From assembly GCA_013399115.1 (NCBI GenBank), contig VXAA01003956.1, positions 1 to 64,000 of the forward strand: a stretch of DNA of 64,000 nt. The letters run 5' to 3'. The notes below the pieces were generated by a model that was not told the DNA's origin, ran no database searches, and worked only from the letters and a program-made list of their open reading frames with translations. Made by a program: the position numbers and the translations under genes. The stretch is from Anseranas semipalmata (lineage: Eukaryota > Chordata > Aves > Anseriformes > Anseranatidae). This document shows positions 36,100-47,100 of this stretch, in pieces; position 1 is the first letter of the stretch; every line of letters starts with the position of its first letter.

Positions 36100-37914
36100 T
36101 GTACAATTGTTTACATAACAAATGGCTAAGCAGAAAGTAAATTTCAATATGTCAGTATAGAGGCTCTACTTTATGTAGACTTAAATTAATGTGAGATATG
36201 TACCTTCATATTCAGAAATCTGGATGTTTCCTTCATACATTAAACTATTAATAAGCATAACTTTTCTACTTGTGTAATTTAAGTACAGTATAAAAACTGG
36301 GCATTATCAGAGGGTTTTTTCCAAATGTGTGTTGGATTTTTTTTGAGAAGGTGTACGTCAGTTGTAACCAGATTTAAAGAGTTACCATTTTCCTTGCATG
36401 GAAGGCTTTTCAGCCAAAAGTGCTTGAGAAAAACAGATGTTTGGCACATTAAGAGTTGTCTTCACACTAACTCCCCTACTTGCCCAGCAAAGGAGGTAAA
36501 TGTATCACCCTGCAGCATCTACTGAAAACTTATTCTAACAGATGGGTTGATGCAGCTAGGTCTCTTCTGTTCTATGAGTGCTCCCCGAGCTTCTGTTCCT
36601 CCAGTTCTTTCCTTTGCCTGCAAAAAATCGTTTCAAAAGATACATACTTGGTATGTGTTATTTCAAGAACATTAACTTGCAGTTACAGTAGAGCTTCACT
36701 GATGAAAACTGGCTCCATATGAAGGCTTATTTCAGAATAAGTGGCTTTGTTCTAGTGGATCATGTCTTGTTCTGAACTGGTTTGCTGGCCAGTGAAAGTT
36801 TGTCTTGGGAAATCCAAATGAAAACTTCCTTGCCATCATCTTCAGTAGCTGTCACCTTCCTCACTTAGTTGTGGAGCAAATACCAGTACCAGGAAGAAAC
36901 TCGGGGGTCCTGTGAGGAAAGGCTTAGTCAGCAGTGATGCAAAGCTTGAGTCAAGATCCCTGTACAGCTTGTGTACATGTAGCTTAAAGTACATCTACAA
37001 GTTGAAAGTGTTTTTGTGCAAGACACTGTGGGCCACCATGATCTGTTGTTACTGGTTATTCTGTCTGGAGGAAGGCTGAAGGAAAGCTTGTTTTGTTTTT
37101 TTTTTTTTTCCTTGCTGAGTCACTTGGATTCAACCCTTCTGTTGTAAGTTACTCTCCTGAGACATAAAATGTGTCCAAGAAATGCTGTATTGGTTAAATG
37201 GTCTGCTTTTAAGGCAGGAATTTTTTGAAGTGGTATTTTGTATTTATTATGGTGGTACTTCAGTAGCCAGAGGAAAAAAATAATACTTTTCCAAAGAAAC
37301 CTATTGCCTTTTAAACATTGTGCTATTTCTGAGGTGACCAGAAGTTTTGTGTGTACTGATGTCCCTATACATGCCCTTAGGTGATGCTCTAAATAAGCAA
37401 GCTCATTTTTCCAGCTGTCTGATCACTTGAAATATGTTGTATAAAGAATGGATTGTATCAAAATGGATACCGAACTGAAGAACTGCTAAGAAAAATGATT
37501 GCGATTCCATTTCAGCACCTTACTATGAGTGGAGAATAGTGCCATTCAAGTCTTCTGTGTGACCTCTTGCCCTCTCCTAGAATCTTATGCTTACTGCTTC
37601 AGTGCTAATTAGGATTATTTACATTCTTATTCTGAAATAATCCTTCTGAGAAATACTGCTCAATATTTATTACAACAATGTATTCCGTGGGTCAAAAGAA
37701 CACAGTTTCTTAGGATGTGGTTTCTTACCTGTATTTTGTTGACTTGAAAAATCAAACTGTGGCCAGGGGAGCACAGGCTTGGTGCTACTGCTGTGGCATC
37801 GGGCTTGTTTAAAAAAAAAAAAAAAAAAGCCTGGGGCCTGTGGAAGTCTGTACTAGGAACATTTTTTTTCAGATACATTTTTTTATATTTCAAATGTAAT
37901 GCATTTATTTGACC

Positions 37915-37920
37915 AATAAA
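37915..37920 (+). terminator. Distal candidate poly(A) signal of ANKRD17
   Basis: AATAAA in GACCAATAAAAAAA, followed by an A run and then CTTTTGAG and CAGGTCTTC. It lies about 190 nt before the assembly gap that contains the COX18 start. Confidence 0.6.
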
Positions 37921-38107
37921 AAAAAAAAAGGAACATACTTTTGAGACCTGGCAGGTCTTCTTTATTTTAAAACAAAACACATCTTATGTCTAGATAGCGG
38001 GACTGTTTTAAGTGTGATGCACTTAAGTCTGCACTAGGGAGTGGTGAAAATGAGGGGGAGTGAGCACCCTGGACACATCAACGCTTGCAGGTGGCGGCAA
38101 TTACTCA

Positions 38108-38381
38108 NNNNNNNNNNNNNNNNNNNNNNNNNNNNNNNNNNNNNNNNNNNNNNNNNNNNNNNNNNNNNNNNNNNNNNNNNNNNNNNNNNNNNNNNNNNNN
38201 NNNNNNNNNNNNNNNNNNNNNNNNNNNNNNNNNNNNNNNNNNNNNNNNNNNNNNNNNNNNNNNNNNNNNNNNNNNNNNNNNNNNNNNNNNNNNNNNNNNN
38301 NNNNNNNNNNNNNNNNNNNNNNNNNNNNNNNNNNNNNNNNNNNNNNNNNNNNNNNNNNNNNNNNNNNNNNNNNNNNNNNNN
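38108..38381. other. Assembly gap (274 N)
   Basis: A run of N hides the COX18 promoter or 5' UTR, its start codon and roughly 59 codons (by comparison with the 333-residue human protein). Sequence on the right side is very GC-rich, which probably explains the gap. Open frames translated across it are meaningless. Confidence 0.98.
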
Positions 38382-38546
38382 TGGCTGGCGCAGTCGGCTC
38401 CCGTGCACTGGGCGGAAGATGGGCTGGTGGCCCTGCAGGCGGCCGCGGGGCTGCCGTGGTGGGCCGCCATCGTGTGCGGCGGCGCCGTGCTCCGCACCGC
38501 CGTCACCTTGCCGCTCGCCGCGCACCAGAGCCGCCTTCTGGCCAAG
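38382..38546 (+). CDS. COX18: COX18 exon 1 (3' part; 5' part in gap)
   Basis: Visible coding part, donor gtgggt. It encodes WLAQSAPVHWAEDGLVALQA, AAGLPWWAAIVCGGAVLRTA and VTLPLAAHQSRLLAK. The stretch LPWWAAIVCGGAVLRTAVTLPL is the first core transmembrane helix; the Arg inside VLRTAVTLP sits where YidC/Oxa1 proteins carry the conserved groove arginine. Confidence 0.93.
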
Positions 38547-38860
38547 GTGGGTCCGGGCTGCGGTGGCTGCCCTCGCCGGCAGCGCCTCGCTGTGAGGGGT
38601 GGGGGGGGAGTTTCGTGTCGGCTGCTGCGCCAGGCAGCACGGGAGTCCTTGCTGAGAGGAATGTTTGACAAAAAAAGAAAAAAAAAAAAAGAAACGGTAG
38701 CGTTGTTTACGCAACGCTGCTACTTTACCACAAAACCGCAGCTTTGTGGTCATGGCCGCAGTTCCCGCCTTCGCCCGGGGTCTCCTTGTGCTCCCCGGAC
38801 TCGCGTGGAGCAGGGCGCCGCAACGCGTGGGAGGTTTTCCTATGGCTGTAAACGTGCATT
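38382..38860 (+). promoter_or_regulatory. CpG-rich island at the COX18 5' end
   Basis: CpG dinucleotides and GC content rise abruptly after the gap and fall again after about 38.85 kb, against AT-rich surroundings. The island covers exon 1 and the start of intron 1, and probably the hidden promoter, as is typical of a housekeeping gene. G-rich tract at about 38596-38609. Confidence 0.75.
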
Positions 38861-39880
38861 GGTCCTTCCTTGGGCGCTTGAAGCCCAAATGAAACTGAAA
38901 AATGGGAATATGTTTTGTCACAGTAGCTACGTGGAAATTTAACTGCTTCAGTGTGAGAGTCAAATAGTGTATGCAAGGTGCTGTCTGTGACTCGTTTTGT
39001 TAACTTAAACACAACTGCTGATCACGTTGTTCCATTAAAAGTCTGATGTATGCTAGCCTTCAGTAGCTTCTAAATGCCTATTTTTTTCATCAAAAGTGAG
39101 AAAAACATTTGAAGAGGCTTTATGCTGTCCCTGCAGTGATAAAGGAGCCTGTTCAGTTCTGTGATATGAAGTAGGTTGTTTATCCTTTTGTGTGCCTTTT
39201 CTTTGCTAACTCGTGAGGATTTTAGGGTGGTGCACAGCTGCCAGAGTTCAAGGCTAATTTGGAATTAATGAGGTCTTTATTCGTCACCTGTATACATTCT
39301 GTAAGATAATGGAAAAGATCAGACAGGAAGAGGCACATGTGTTTCTCAGACATGATTTTTCAGTGACTGTAATTCAAAAAGTGGTATTGCAAAAGAGCTG
39401 CAATTTAACTTTTTTTTATTGTAGGGTTATATTTTTTGTTTCTTCTGTACTGCTCCGTTCATTTTCCCTTTTCTTTTGATTGCAAAAGTGAACGTTGTAT
39501 TGCAGCGTTCCATAATGGGGTCTGTTCTTTATTCAACTTCAGAGACTGTGCAGTTGTGTCCTGTGGGGGTTTTAAATATGTTTGAGGTTTTTCATTACAT
39601 AAAAGTAGCTGGTTATGATCCCTTATGAAGATAGAGATGCTTATTAAGAATAAAATTTAAAATCCGATTGGTTTTATTGGTATATTTCACTGTTATTATA
39701 AATATTTTTCATTAGTGTTCTCACACATTCATTTTGTCTACACGTAAAAGATATTCACTGATTTGTGCCTTGTCCTTCACAGTAGTTTTTAATGTATCTG
39801 TACAAGTATCAGGTGAGGAGAGGAAATGGTAGTTACATGTAACTGTCTGTTTATAAACATGTTTCCTTTTCTTTAGCTAG
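38547..39880 (+). other. COX18 intron 1
   Basis: Starts in the CpG island. Contains an A-rich run at about 38669-38690 and a short GC stem (AGCGTTG...CAACGCT) at about 38698-38717. No other feature recognised. Confidence 0.75.
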
Positions 39881-39981
39881 CTGGAAAATTTGCAGCCCGA
39901 GATTAAAAAACTAGCTGAGCGTCTTCGCTATGAAGTTTCTGTTCGTGGAAAGCAACTGGGTTGGTCTGAAAAGGTTGCTAG
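39881..39981 (+). CDS. COX18: COX18 exon 2
   Basis: 101 nt, donor gtaaga. It encodes LENLQPEIKKLAERLRYEVS and VRGKQLGWSEKVA plus AG of an Arg codon. This is the matrix-side helical loop after the first transmembrane helix. The acceptor must be the second AG of CTTTAGCTAG: the first AG, four bases earlier, shifts the frame and soon meets TAA. Confidence 0.93.
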
Positions 39982-40716
39982 GTAAGATGACAACTGCATA
40001 TACCCTACAAATCTATTCCGGATGGGAGGTGTGAAAAAGTCCTGCAAATAGGAACCTTATAGAAAGATTCTGCTCTTGCTCTTGACTTAAATTTTCTTAC
40101 CGCTTTTGTAACTTGTTTGTGTTGGATATACCCTAAAAGGCAATATTTTTAGCTCTGATTTTCTGATAAGCTAATGATTACAGGTCCAAATCTAGCATTT
40201 TTGTCTTTACTTGTGACTAAAGTTTCCTTAGCTATTATGGCATCTAAATATTACTAGGAAATTAAGGCTTGAATGGTTGTGGTTCTGTTCGTTTCTTAGT
40301 GTAGTACTGCACCCCATTCAGTAGCAGAGGGTCCTAGCTGGGATACTAAAGATGGTGTAACTGGTTGATGGCCTCCATGTTGGAAAAGCGATATCCTAGC
40401 TCAGACAAAAAGCACTATGAAATAAAATATCAGACAAGTCACTGGTAGCTACTAATGATGATGTGAAAACTTGTAAAAAGTTGCTTACAGAACCAGAGCT
40501 AAAAGTTGAGAGGGAAGGAGGCTGGCAAGAAAGAGATAGGCGTGTTTTAAGATGAAAGACTTTCAGGTTTTCTGGTCTTACACATAGGTAGGTCAAGTTG
40601 ACATGCACAGCCTCTTGAATTGTTATTTTAGAATTTGAGAAGTTATTCTGTAACGCATATTGGAAGAGGTTTTTGTGTTGTTTTGTTGTTTTTTTTTTTT
40701 CATTTCTTTCTAAAAG

Positions 40717-40880
40717 GTTCCATTTTAAGAAGAACCTACGGAGGATTATTACCGAACTGTACATTCGAGACAACTGCCATCCATTCAAAGCCACTTTATT
40801 GGTGTGGGTACAGATCCCAATGTGGGTCTGTGTGTCCCTCGCTTTGCGCAACTGCAGCATTGGTGCCTTGGACTCAGAAG
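40717..40880 (+). CDS. COX18: COX18 exon 3 (second core helix)
   Basis: 164 nt, acceptor ctaaaag and donor gtgatc. It encodes FHFKKNLRRIITELYIRDNC, HPFKATLLVWVQIPMWVCVS and LALRNCSIGALDSE plus G. It contains the conserved DNCHPFKA and the transmembrane helix ATLLVWVQIPMWVCVSLALR. At the junction with exon 4 the protein reads SE-VQEQF; from memory the human protein has three extra residues here. Confidence 0.94.
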
Positions 40881-42005
40881 GTGATCTGTCTGAATAGATG
40901 CACTCAAAACAGTCATTCTTCATTCAGCTACTGTTTTTACAGACAGTTGCTTAAAGAACATAATCTCCCAAGTCTGACGTACAAGCTGATCTAAAAACCA
41001 CTCTACTATTAAGTTTTTAAACTTAGTATAGCTTAAGCATAGATAAATATCAAATAAAAATAAAAATGGATTTCAAAGGTTTTAAGTACGTTGTATATGT
41101 TGTGTTAGAGTAGACCTCAGTTCATTTAATCAAGAAGCTTGCTTCTGGATTACACCTGTGCTTTTCTTTGGTCTGAACTATTTCAGCAGGTGTTCACGGG
41201 ATCCAGAGCTGTTTCAAGACTTCACTGATCTCAGCTTATATGCTCTCAGTATTTGTAATACAGTTGTGAGCTGTGGGGTGGCTGTTTAAAAACAGTATTA
41301 GGATCCGAGCTCTGAGAACAACGTGAAACATTTTGTTAGGCCATACGGACATTTAATTATTTTGTGGTCTACTGAAGACAGTTACTAGGAAAAAAATCTG
41401 TCTTTGGATTTTTCTGTGCACAAGCTAAGCATATTTAGAAAGTAATGCTACCCGTGCAACAGCATGTTCACTGTTAATCTTTATTTATTTCTTCCGTGTG
41501 AAGTTTTTTGTAAAATACTGTATACAAGGTGAATGTTTGGGGTTTTTTAAATAAAAATCCTGATATTGTGACTTTTTAGAGAAGAGTTTACAATTTGTTC
41601 TTCTAAAAATAAAAGTGATGAGTGATACTGTTATGAAGAAAAATATATGTTCTTCAAAACCATAAAGTCACTGTAGGTTCCTACACTGCATATTGTCCTT
41701 ATTGGCTTATAAAAAGGCTGTTCAGATCAGCCTAATTTTTATCACTGGCTGACCTGAATCAATGGCTATCATGAGCTAACCTGCATTTCACTTGTATCTC
41801 CCACCATTTTTCCCTTGTACTGGTAGCAGACTGCCTTGATATGTGGTCTTTTACACAAAAGATTTTTGTTTTAATAGCATTTATTACGTAAATGAGATGC
41901 ACCTAGAAACTTTGGTGCTTTGACTGCAATATTTGGCACAGTTCTGACTAACTTGAGGTAGAAAATCACATTTAATTCCATATCTTCTTTTCTTTATTGT
42001 TTTAG

Positions 42006-42118
42006 TTCAAGAACAGTTTTCAACAGGTGGAACGTTGTGGTTTACAGACCTCACAGCACCAGATTCTACATGGATTTTGCCGATTTCACTTGGGCTCTTG
42101 AATTTGCTGATAGTAGAG
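42006..42118 (+). CDS. COX18: COX18 exon 4
   Basis: 113 nt, acceptor ttgttttag and donor gtatgt. It encodes VQEQFSTGGTLWFTDLTAPD and STWILPISLGLLNLLIVE. LWFTDLTAPDSTWILPI is the hallmark segment of the COX18/Oxa1 family before the next transmembrane helix. Confidence 0.96.
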
Positions 42119-42707
42119 GTATGTTGGTGTAATAAACAGCATGATTCTGAGAGGACAAATTTCATTGTAGAATTTTAAGACAATATTACCTGTTTATAAA
42201 GCACAGTAACGTCACGGTAGCTTCAGATTATGACTGCTTTAAATGCATTGGGCAGAACTGAAAAATAACTTAATTGTTTTATGCGTTTGAACATGGGGGT
42301 ATCTTGTTTAGAGATGATAAATTCTAATGAGACATTTCTGAGATACCTTATTTGCTTTACTTGAACCTCAGTAAAATTTAATCTCAACTCTGAAGTTCCT
42401 CTTGAAAGAATGCTCTAATGAGCTTCCTGGGTTTTTAGCATCAAAAAGCACTTTTTTTTTAAACCTCAGAAATAATTTGTTACTGCCTTATCGTCAAAAT
42501 TAACAATATTATGCATTCTTAATATATTGAAAAATCTAGAATATTGGAAGATAGCTGGGGAGATGAGTAAACAGAAACAAAATTGAGAAAGAAGTCTTCG
42601 TTTCCCATATTTTTTTTAATGGAAATGTTTTTCTTACTCTTTCTGTTAGTTGTCCTCATCAAACTAACTTTCTTTATAACTGTGGACTTCTCCCCTCTTC
42701 CCTTCAG

Positions 42708-42815
42708 ATCTTTGCTTCACAAAAACTGGAAGTTTCCAGGTTCCAGAAGCTTGCTACAAACTTCTTTCGAGTGTTGTCAGTGGTAATGATTCCCGTTGCT
42801 GCAACAGTCCCCTCG
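42708..42815 (+). CDS. COX18: COX18 exon 5
   Basis: 108 nt, acceptor cccttcag and donor gtacgt, phase 0. It encodes IFASQKLEVSRFQKLATNFF and RVLSVVMIPVAATVPS: the end of one transmembrane helix, a loop, and the start of the last pair of helices. Confidence 0.95.
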
Positions 42816-43627
42816 GTACGTACAAAGTCTTAATAGTGTGTCCATTGACCTGTGACTATTGTGGCCCTATTTCATGTGTTCATAGTGCTCAAAGAACGGC
42901 CCAAATGCCTGATCTATTTAATAAATATCTGTTATAATTCATATGTGTATAAAATAATCTCTATTTAATAGTCTTTGCCCTAAAACAAATAAGACCTTTT
43001 GTCTAAGCGTGCATTTGAATTGCTAACACACTAGGGTATTATTGTCCAAGAGGGAAGAAACTGCAAAATTACTGTCTCTAAACATCATTTTCACACACTA
43101 GGGCTTGGTAATAAATTCAAGTGGGCTAGCATCCTTTTTATGATTCCAGAAATGAGAGGGAGTGTTTATATAAGGAGATATAGATGAAGCTTTGGTATGT
43201 ATTCGCTTACTGTAAGAAGAAAACAGCTTAGTTTTTAGATTTGGAAATTTTCCACATCCTTCCTATTTTTATCAAGTGTTCTACTTCTGAATATTTTTGA
43301 AGTTGTTAGCAAAACAATGTATATAGTTGGCTGATCAGGTTTATTTAGTCTGAAACACAGGTGTTTAAGCAAGTTGAATATGAATTAATTTGTGAACTGT
43401 TGTCAAACTTCAGTGTAGATGACTTTTTCTCCCAAAAGAGTTGAGAGAGAGTGAAAAATACAATCGAAACGGAAGCCATTATTGTTATTGAGAGGAGTGT
43501 ATTTATGTGAGTTATTTTTCTTGATAACCAGGAATAACCTGTGGTTGTGGTTTGTGAAGAGCTGCCTAAAATTGTAGTGTTTTCATTGCATCTAGGGAGG
43601 CTGAACTCAGTATTTGTCTTGTTGCAG

Positions 43628-43801
43628 TCCATGGCGTTGTACTGGTTGTCCTCAAGCTTCATGGGACTCTCACACAACCTGTTGCTCCGCTCTCCAACCT
43701 TTCGTCGACTCTGTTGCATACCGAGGACCAAATCTGACTCGGATACTCCTTACAGGGATATTGTGTCTGCCTTGACTACCAAATACAGTTTTAAGAAATG
43801 A
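43628..43801 (+). CDS. COX18: COX18 exon 6 (C-terminus and stop)
   Basis: 174 nt including TGA, acceptor cttgttgcag. It encodes SMALYWLSSSFMGLSHNLLL, RSPTFRRLCCIPRTKSDSDT and PYRDIVSALTTKYSFKK. ALYWLSSSFMGLSHNLLLRSP is the last transmembrane helix with the family's P-x-x-x-x-YW motif (VPSSMALYW) completed across the exon junction. A short soluble tail faces the matrix. Confidence 0.96.
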   Translation, partial: SMALYWLSSSFMGLSHNLLLRSPTFRRLCCIPRTKSDSDTPYRDIVSALTTKYSFKK

Positions 43802-44115
43802 TGCATTTTGAATTGTGGGAAGAGCTGTCCCACAAAACTAGCATGGGTAACTGAGAAGTGCTGTTTTGTTGAGATGTACTTATTTTACTTACTGTAAAGT
43901 GCTGCAGCTGAAATTATATTTATTTTCCGAAGAAAACACTGACCATCTGGCTATAAAGAATGATTCGTCAGCACAAATGTATGTTTATTGGGAAGTTTGG
44001 TTTCAAGGATGCTGGTTTTGCAGTTAGAATGGTCCAGTAATGGAAGTTCGTCACCTAAGTTGTTGTAAGGAATTGTGAAGATGAATATTAAATAAAACTG
44101 TGACTCGTCTAGGCT
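43802..44115 (+). other. COX18: COX18 3' UTR (end inferred)
   Basis: About 0.3 kb of AT-rich sequence from the stop to just beyond AATAAA at 44091-44096. A further AATAAA at about 44458-44463 could give a longer form. Confidence 0.7.
44091..44096 (+). terminator. COX18 poly(A) signal
   Basis: AATAAA in ATATTAAATAAAACTGTGAC, 290 nt after the stop codon, followed by TG-rich sequence. This is a compact 3' end as expected for a housekeeping gene. Confidence 0.7.
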
Positions 44116-47100
44116 GCCTTCTTGTAGTGAAGCTGATCTGATCTGTGGACAAGTGAACTACAAGATTTGGGGTGAGGAGAAAGGGTAGATGGGCTGACAC
44201 TGTACAGTTATTGGCTTATTTGTTAATTTAGACACGGGTGCAAATTGATTGGTAATTGGGTATAGTCAATCAATATTGAGGTGGTTCTTGTGACAGTCTT
44301 TGTAACAGTTCTGATAGGTGATTTCCTCAAACTGCGGAGTAAACTAGGTCAGTATCAGTCTTTTGTGCATTAGCTTTGGAGTTAGGAGGGTAAGTTTCTT
44401 GTTTCTGGTGAACACCTGTCAAGTGACGATGGTATGTTTTTTTGATCTTGTTTCATGAATAAAATTGAGTAGCAGCTGCCCATTGTATATACTAAAATGA
44501 TGCAAGTAGCACCTTGAAAAAGAATGAGTGACGCTAAGAAACCAAATATTTCATGCAACTGGATATCAAATCTCTTATTCTAATATAAGTTCTAAAGGTA
44601 AACTGCAAATATTTTATGCCTTAAAGGACTTGTGTTTGAGTGTTGTTTTTTTTTAATGTAAACATCAGTGTAATTATGTGTAGGCACTTCCTGTAGGGGT
44701 AATTTATGTTTCCATCTAACCTTGCTCTGCATACATTTTAAGTCAGAAGATGTACATTGTGATGAAGCTTATGCACACTAATGTTCCTTTGCATGGAAGT
44801 TTGTGCAAGTCCAGTCTCCTAAAAAAGTAATTTCTTTTCTTACAGAAGCAGAAATCAGGATAGAAGGCAAAGTATTTCTTGTATTTTTTGCTATCATATG
44901 GTTCTCATACAGCAGAAACAAAATGATTCATATTGTAACTGTTCAAGAAAGTGCTCATTCATCTTTGATAAGAGGAAGTGATTTTTAAAATACCTGTGGT
45001 GGGTTTTTTTGTTTGTTTGTTTTGCTTAGTTTCTGTCAGAGAAAACCATTTGGCACAGGGAAAAGAGAGAAGCAAATGGAGTACCAGGCTGACCGCAGAC
45101 AACAGTAACAAGTCAGTGGTCACGTGCCTTTGTCATGGCAGAAAGACTCTGTAGTCTTTTGTTTTGTTTCTTTTGTTAGTTTGTTTCCAGTGTCCTTGTT
45201 CTTGTAAATTTACTTTTTCTCAATATTACTGTTTCCTTAAGAATAATGGTGAACGTAGTCCTCTGTAATAACATTTCTTTCCCAAAAAGGTATTTCCTTC
45301 CTTTCTGAGGTTTCAGTCAGAGGTTGTACTGTTTGCAAATATGTATGCAGTTCTTCGGGTACAGGAAAATAGGTTTGTTATTACGGTAATGAGGTGCATT
45401 TGCAAGATTTTGAATGTTGGTATTTGAATATATGGGGTTTTCTCATTTTAAATGTTGGAGAATGACTCGCTTCACAATGTTGATAGCTGGTCGGTCTGAA
45501 TGGAAAAAAAAGCAATGAAGCTCGGTGAGGTATTGCTGTTGATTTTTTGCTCACAGATTTAGAGAAAGGGTGACTTTGTATATTTCGTGACCTCAAATAG
45601 CATAGCAGGATTTAGTGAGTTTATTAATGCTACTACTAAAGCCAAAGGGAAGTTTTTCCTCAACTAAAATGGCAACTGGGTAAGACCTAAAGGGCCTGGC
45701 TGATAATTTTCTTGTGCTCGGTGTCGTTGGTCTCATGCAACTAAACATGGCAGGAGCAGGCCCTTCTTATTTAATCATGGTTTTATAATTGTTTCATAGT
45801 AGATCTCTACTAAGGTAGTATAGAATGTGCGATTTTTCTGAGCGATGTTGAGATCAAGTGGTAGGTTTAGCATTTGTTAAATAAACAAGAAAATAATAAA
45901 AATGAATAAAGACTTGAAAGAGTAAGCAGAAGGACGACAAGGTGTTTGACTAAATGGGAACTGGCCGTAGATGAGTATATTGAGTATATACGAGTATATA
46001 AAGATAAGAAAGGTCTTGAGTGTTTACAAATCTCATATTGCAAAACTAAACCCAAACTCAGAACTGCGAAGACTAATAGGGAAGTACTCAGGAGGTAAAT
46101 TACTCCACATTTGCGTTTTACTTGCTTCCTGCGCTTTCCTTTGAAATACCTGTTTCTGGGCACTGCTAGAGGCACTGGGGCCTATGACCGACACAATTTG
46201 GGTAGAGCTGGAGCTGTTCCTGACATTTACAAAATGAAAACCTGGTAACTTGGGCCACACTTGCAGCTTTGCAAATTGGAATTCTGCTTGCTGATTCTGA
46301 CCAGGTCCAGTGCTCTCTGTGACATGTTAGTCGTTTTTGTCTCATCTACTCCACCGGCTAAATTGCAAAGAATGCTTACTCATATCTATGAAATATTTGC
46401 AGTTTTTGGCTTGAAATTTTGAGTTTGGAAAATATTCATGAACTGGTTTTTGTCCTTGCTCCTTACTTTGGTAAGAAGTCAGTCTGTGATACGAAGATGG
46501 TGTGGAAATTTCTTTCTCATGTGTGCATCCTCAGTCCCCTGATCTGCGTGGTAGAAGCCCAGTAAGGCTGAAGCTATTTTGTGCTGGTGATGTTATACTT
46601 CCTCTCTGGAAAGAAGTTGAAACATTGCACTGGTGTTTACTATTGTTTCTATGTTTAAAAATTATTGTATATGGTACTAAGGATTTGAGGTGAACAAAAT
46701 CTAGACTGTTCAGACTAAAACTGGGAAAAAAAGTAAGTATTTTTTTCATATTTGAAGAAAATGCATGTGAGGCAGAAGTATTTAACTATTTACCACTTTG
46801 CTTTTAGAAAGATGAAATTTTGTACTTCTTTGGCCAAGGAGTTTCAAATCTGCTAATGTGTGGAGAACTATGTGCAAGGCATACAACATTTGATTGTCCT
46901 TTTCACAGGATAAATACTTATGACAACTGAAACCGCTATTCCTCAGAAGCAGAATGTAATAGAGGAACTATGATATATCACTGTGGAGAGCATAGCACAG
47001 CTCATGGTTTGTACAGCTGACCTGACAGGAAGAATTTTATAAAGAGGAGTATGTTTCTTTGAAAGATCAGGTAGGATTACTTAGTATTAACATATCTGTT

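Larger units (their letters stand above)
146..37940 (+). other. ANKRD17: ANKRD17 gene, 3' portion (25 coding exons plus 3' UTR)
   Basis: Large scaffold protein with two ankyrin arrays and one KH RNA-binding domain, the vertebrate relative of Drosophila MASK. Known family roles are cell-cycle and DNA-replication control as a cyclin E/CDK2 substrate, Hippo/YAP co-activation, and innate signalling with NOD2 and RIG-I-like receptors; it is found in nucleus and cytoplasm. Seen here: 25 exons that splice into one frame of 2,021 codons, ending at TGA 35731-35733. Order: end of ankyrin array 1, coiled-coil/poly-Gln cassette, ankyrin array 2, charged coiled coil, Ser-rich linker, KH domain, low-complexity tail. 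The C-terminal MNSVHMNQLG separates it from paralogue ANKHD1. The N-terminal part, roughly 580 residues by comparison with the human protein, lies upstream of the window. If exon structure matches human (34 exons), these are exons 10-34; that numbering is inference. Confidence 0.97.
35734..37940 (+). other. ANKRD17: ANKRD17 3' UTR (end inferred)
   Basis: Non-coding, AT-rich sequence after the TGA with several ATTTA motifs and a poly-T tract near 35957. AATAAA occurs at 36094-36099 and again at 37915-37920, so a short UTR of about 0.4 kb and a long one of about 2.2 kb are both possible. The distal end is inferred from the second signal; transcript data would settle it. An 18-nt A run lies at about 37810-37828. 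Confidence 0.7.
39982..43627 (+). other. COX18 introns 2-5
   Basis: Non-coding parts are 39982-40716, 40881-42005, 42119-42707 and 42816-43627. No transposon or RNA gene recognised. A 175-codon minus-strand frame at 40396-40923 overlaps exon 3 and looks like chance antisense. Confidence 0.75.
38382..43801 (+). other. COX18: COX18 gene, 5'-incomplete (six exons)
   Basis: Mitochondrial inner-membrane insertase of the Oxa1/YidC/Alb3 family. It moves the C-terminal domain of COX2 across the inner membrane during assembly of cytochrome c oxidase, in mammals in transient association with COX20. The visible exons (165+101+164+113+108+174 nt) splice into 274 residues and a stop in one frame; human COX18 has 333, so the presequence and start are in the gap. 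Hydrophobic segments appear in exons 1, 3, 4 and 5-6, as in the family's five-helix core. It lies head to tail behind ANKRD17, the same neighbour and orientation as in human. Confidence 0.96.

Noticed and set aside
38034..38963. Long open frames on both strands through the N run (up to 309 codons)
   Set aside because: About 90 codons are N, so the frames are open only because the gap cannot contain stops. Only the + frame entering exon 1 of COX18 is supported.
40396..40923. 175-codon minus-strand frame
   Set aside because: It overlaps COX18 exon 3 antisense, has no known motif, and its length is compatible with chance in this window.
1..44115. U12-type introns
   Set aside because: No donor begins with the ATATCCTT or GTATCCTT U12 signature; the odd donors here are GC or weak GT sites of the U2 class.
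45972..46000. Three tandem decamers as a CRISPR-like or satellite array
   Set aside because: Only three imperfect AT-rich copies with no spacers; a trivial tandem duplication.
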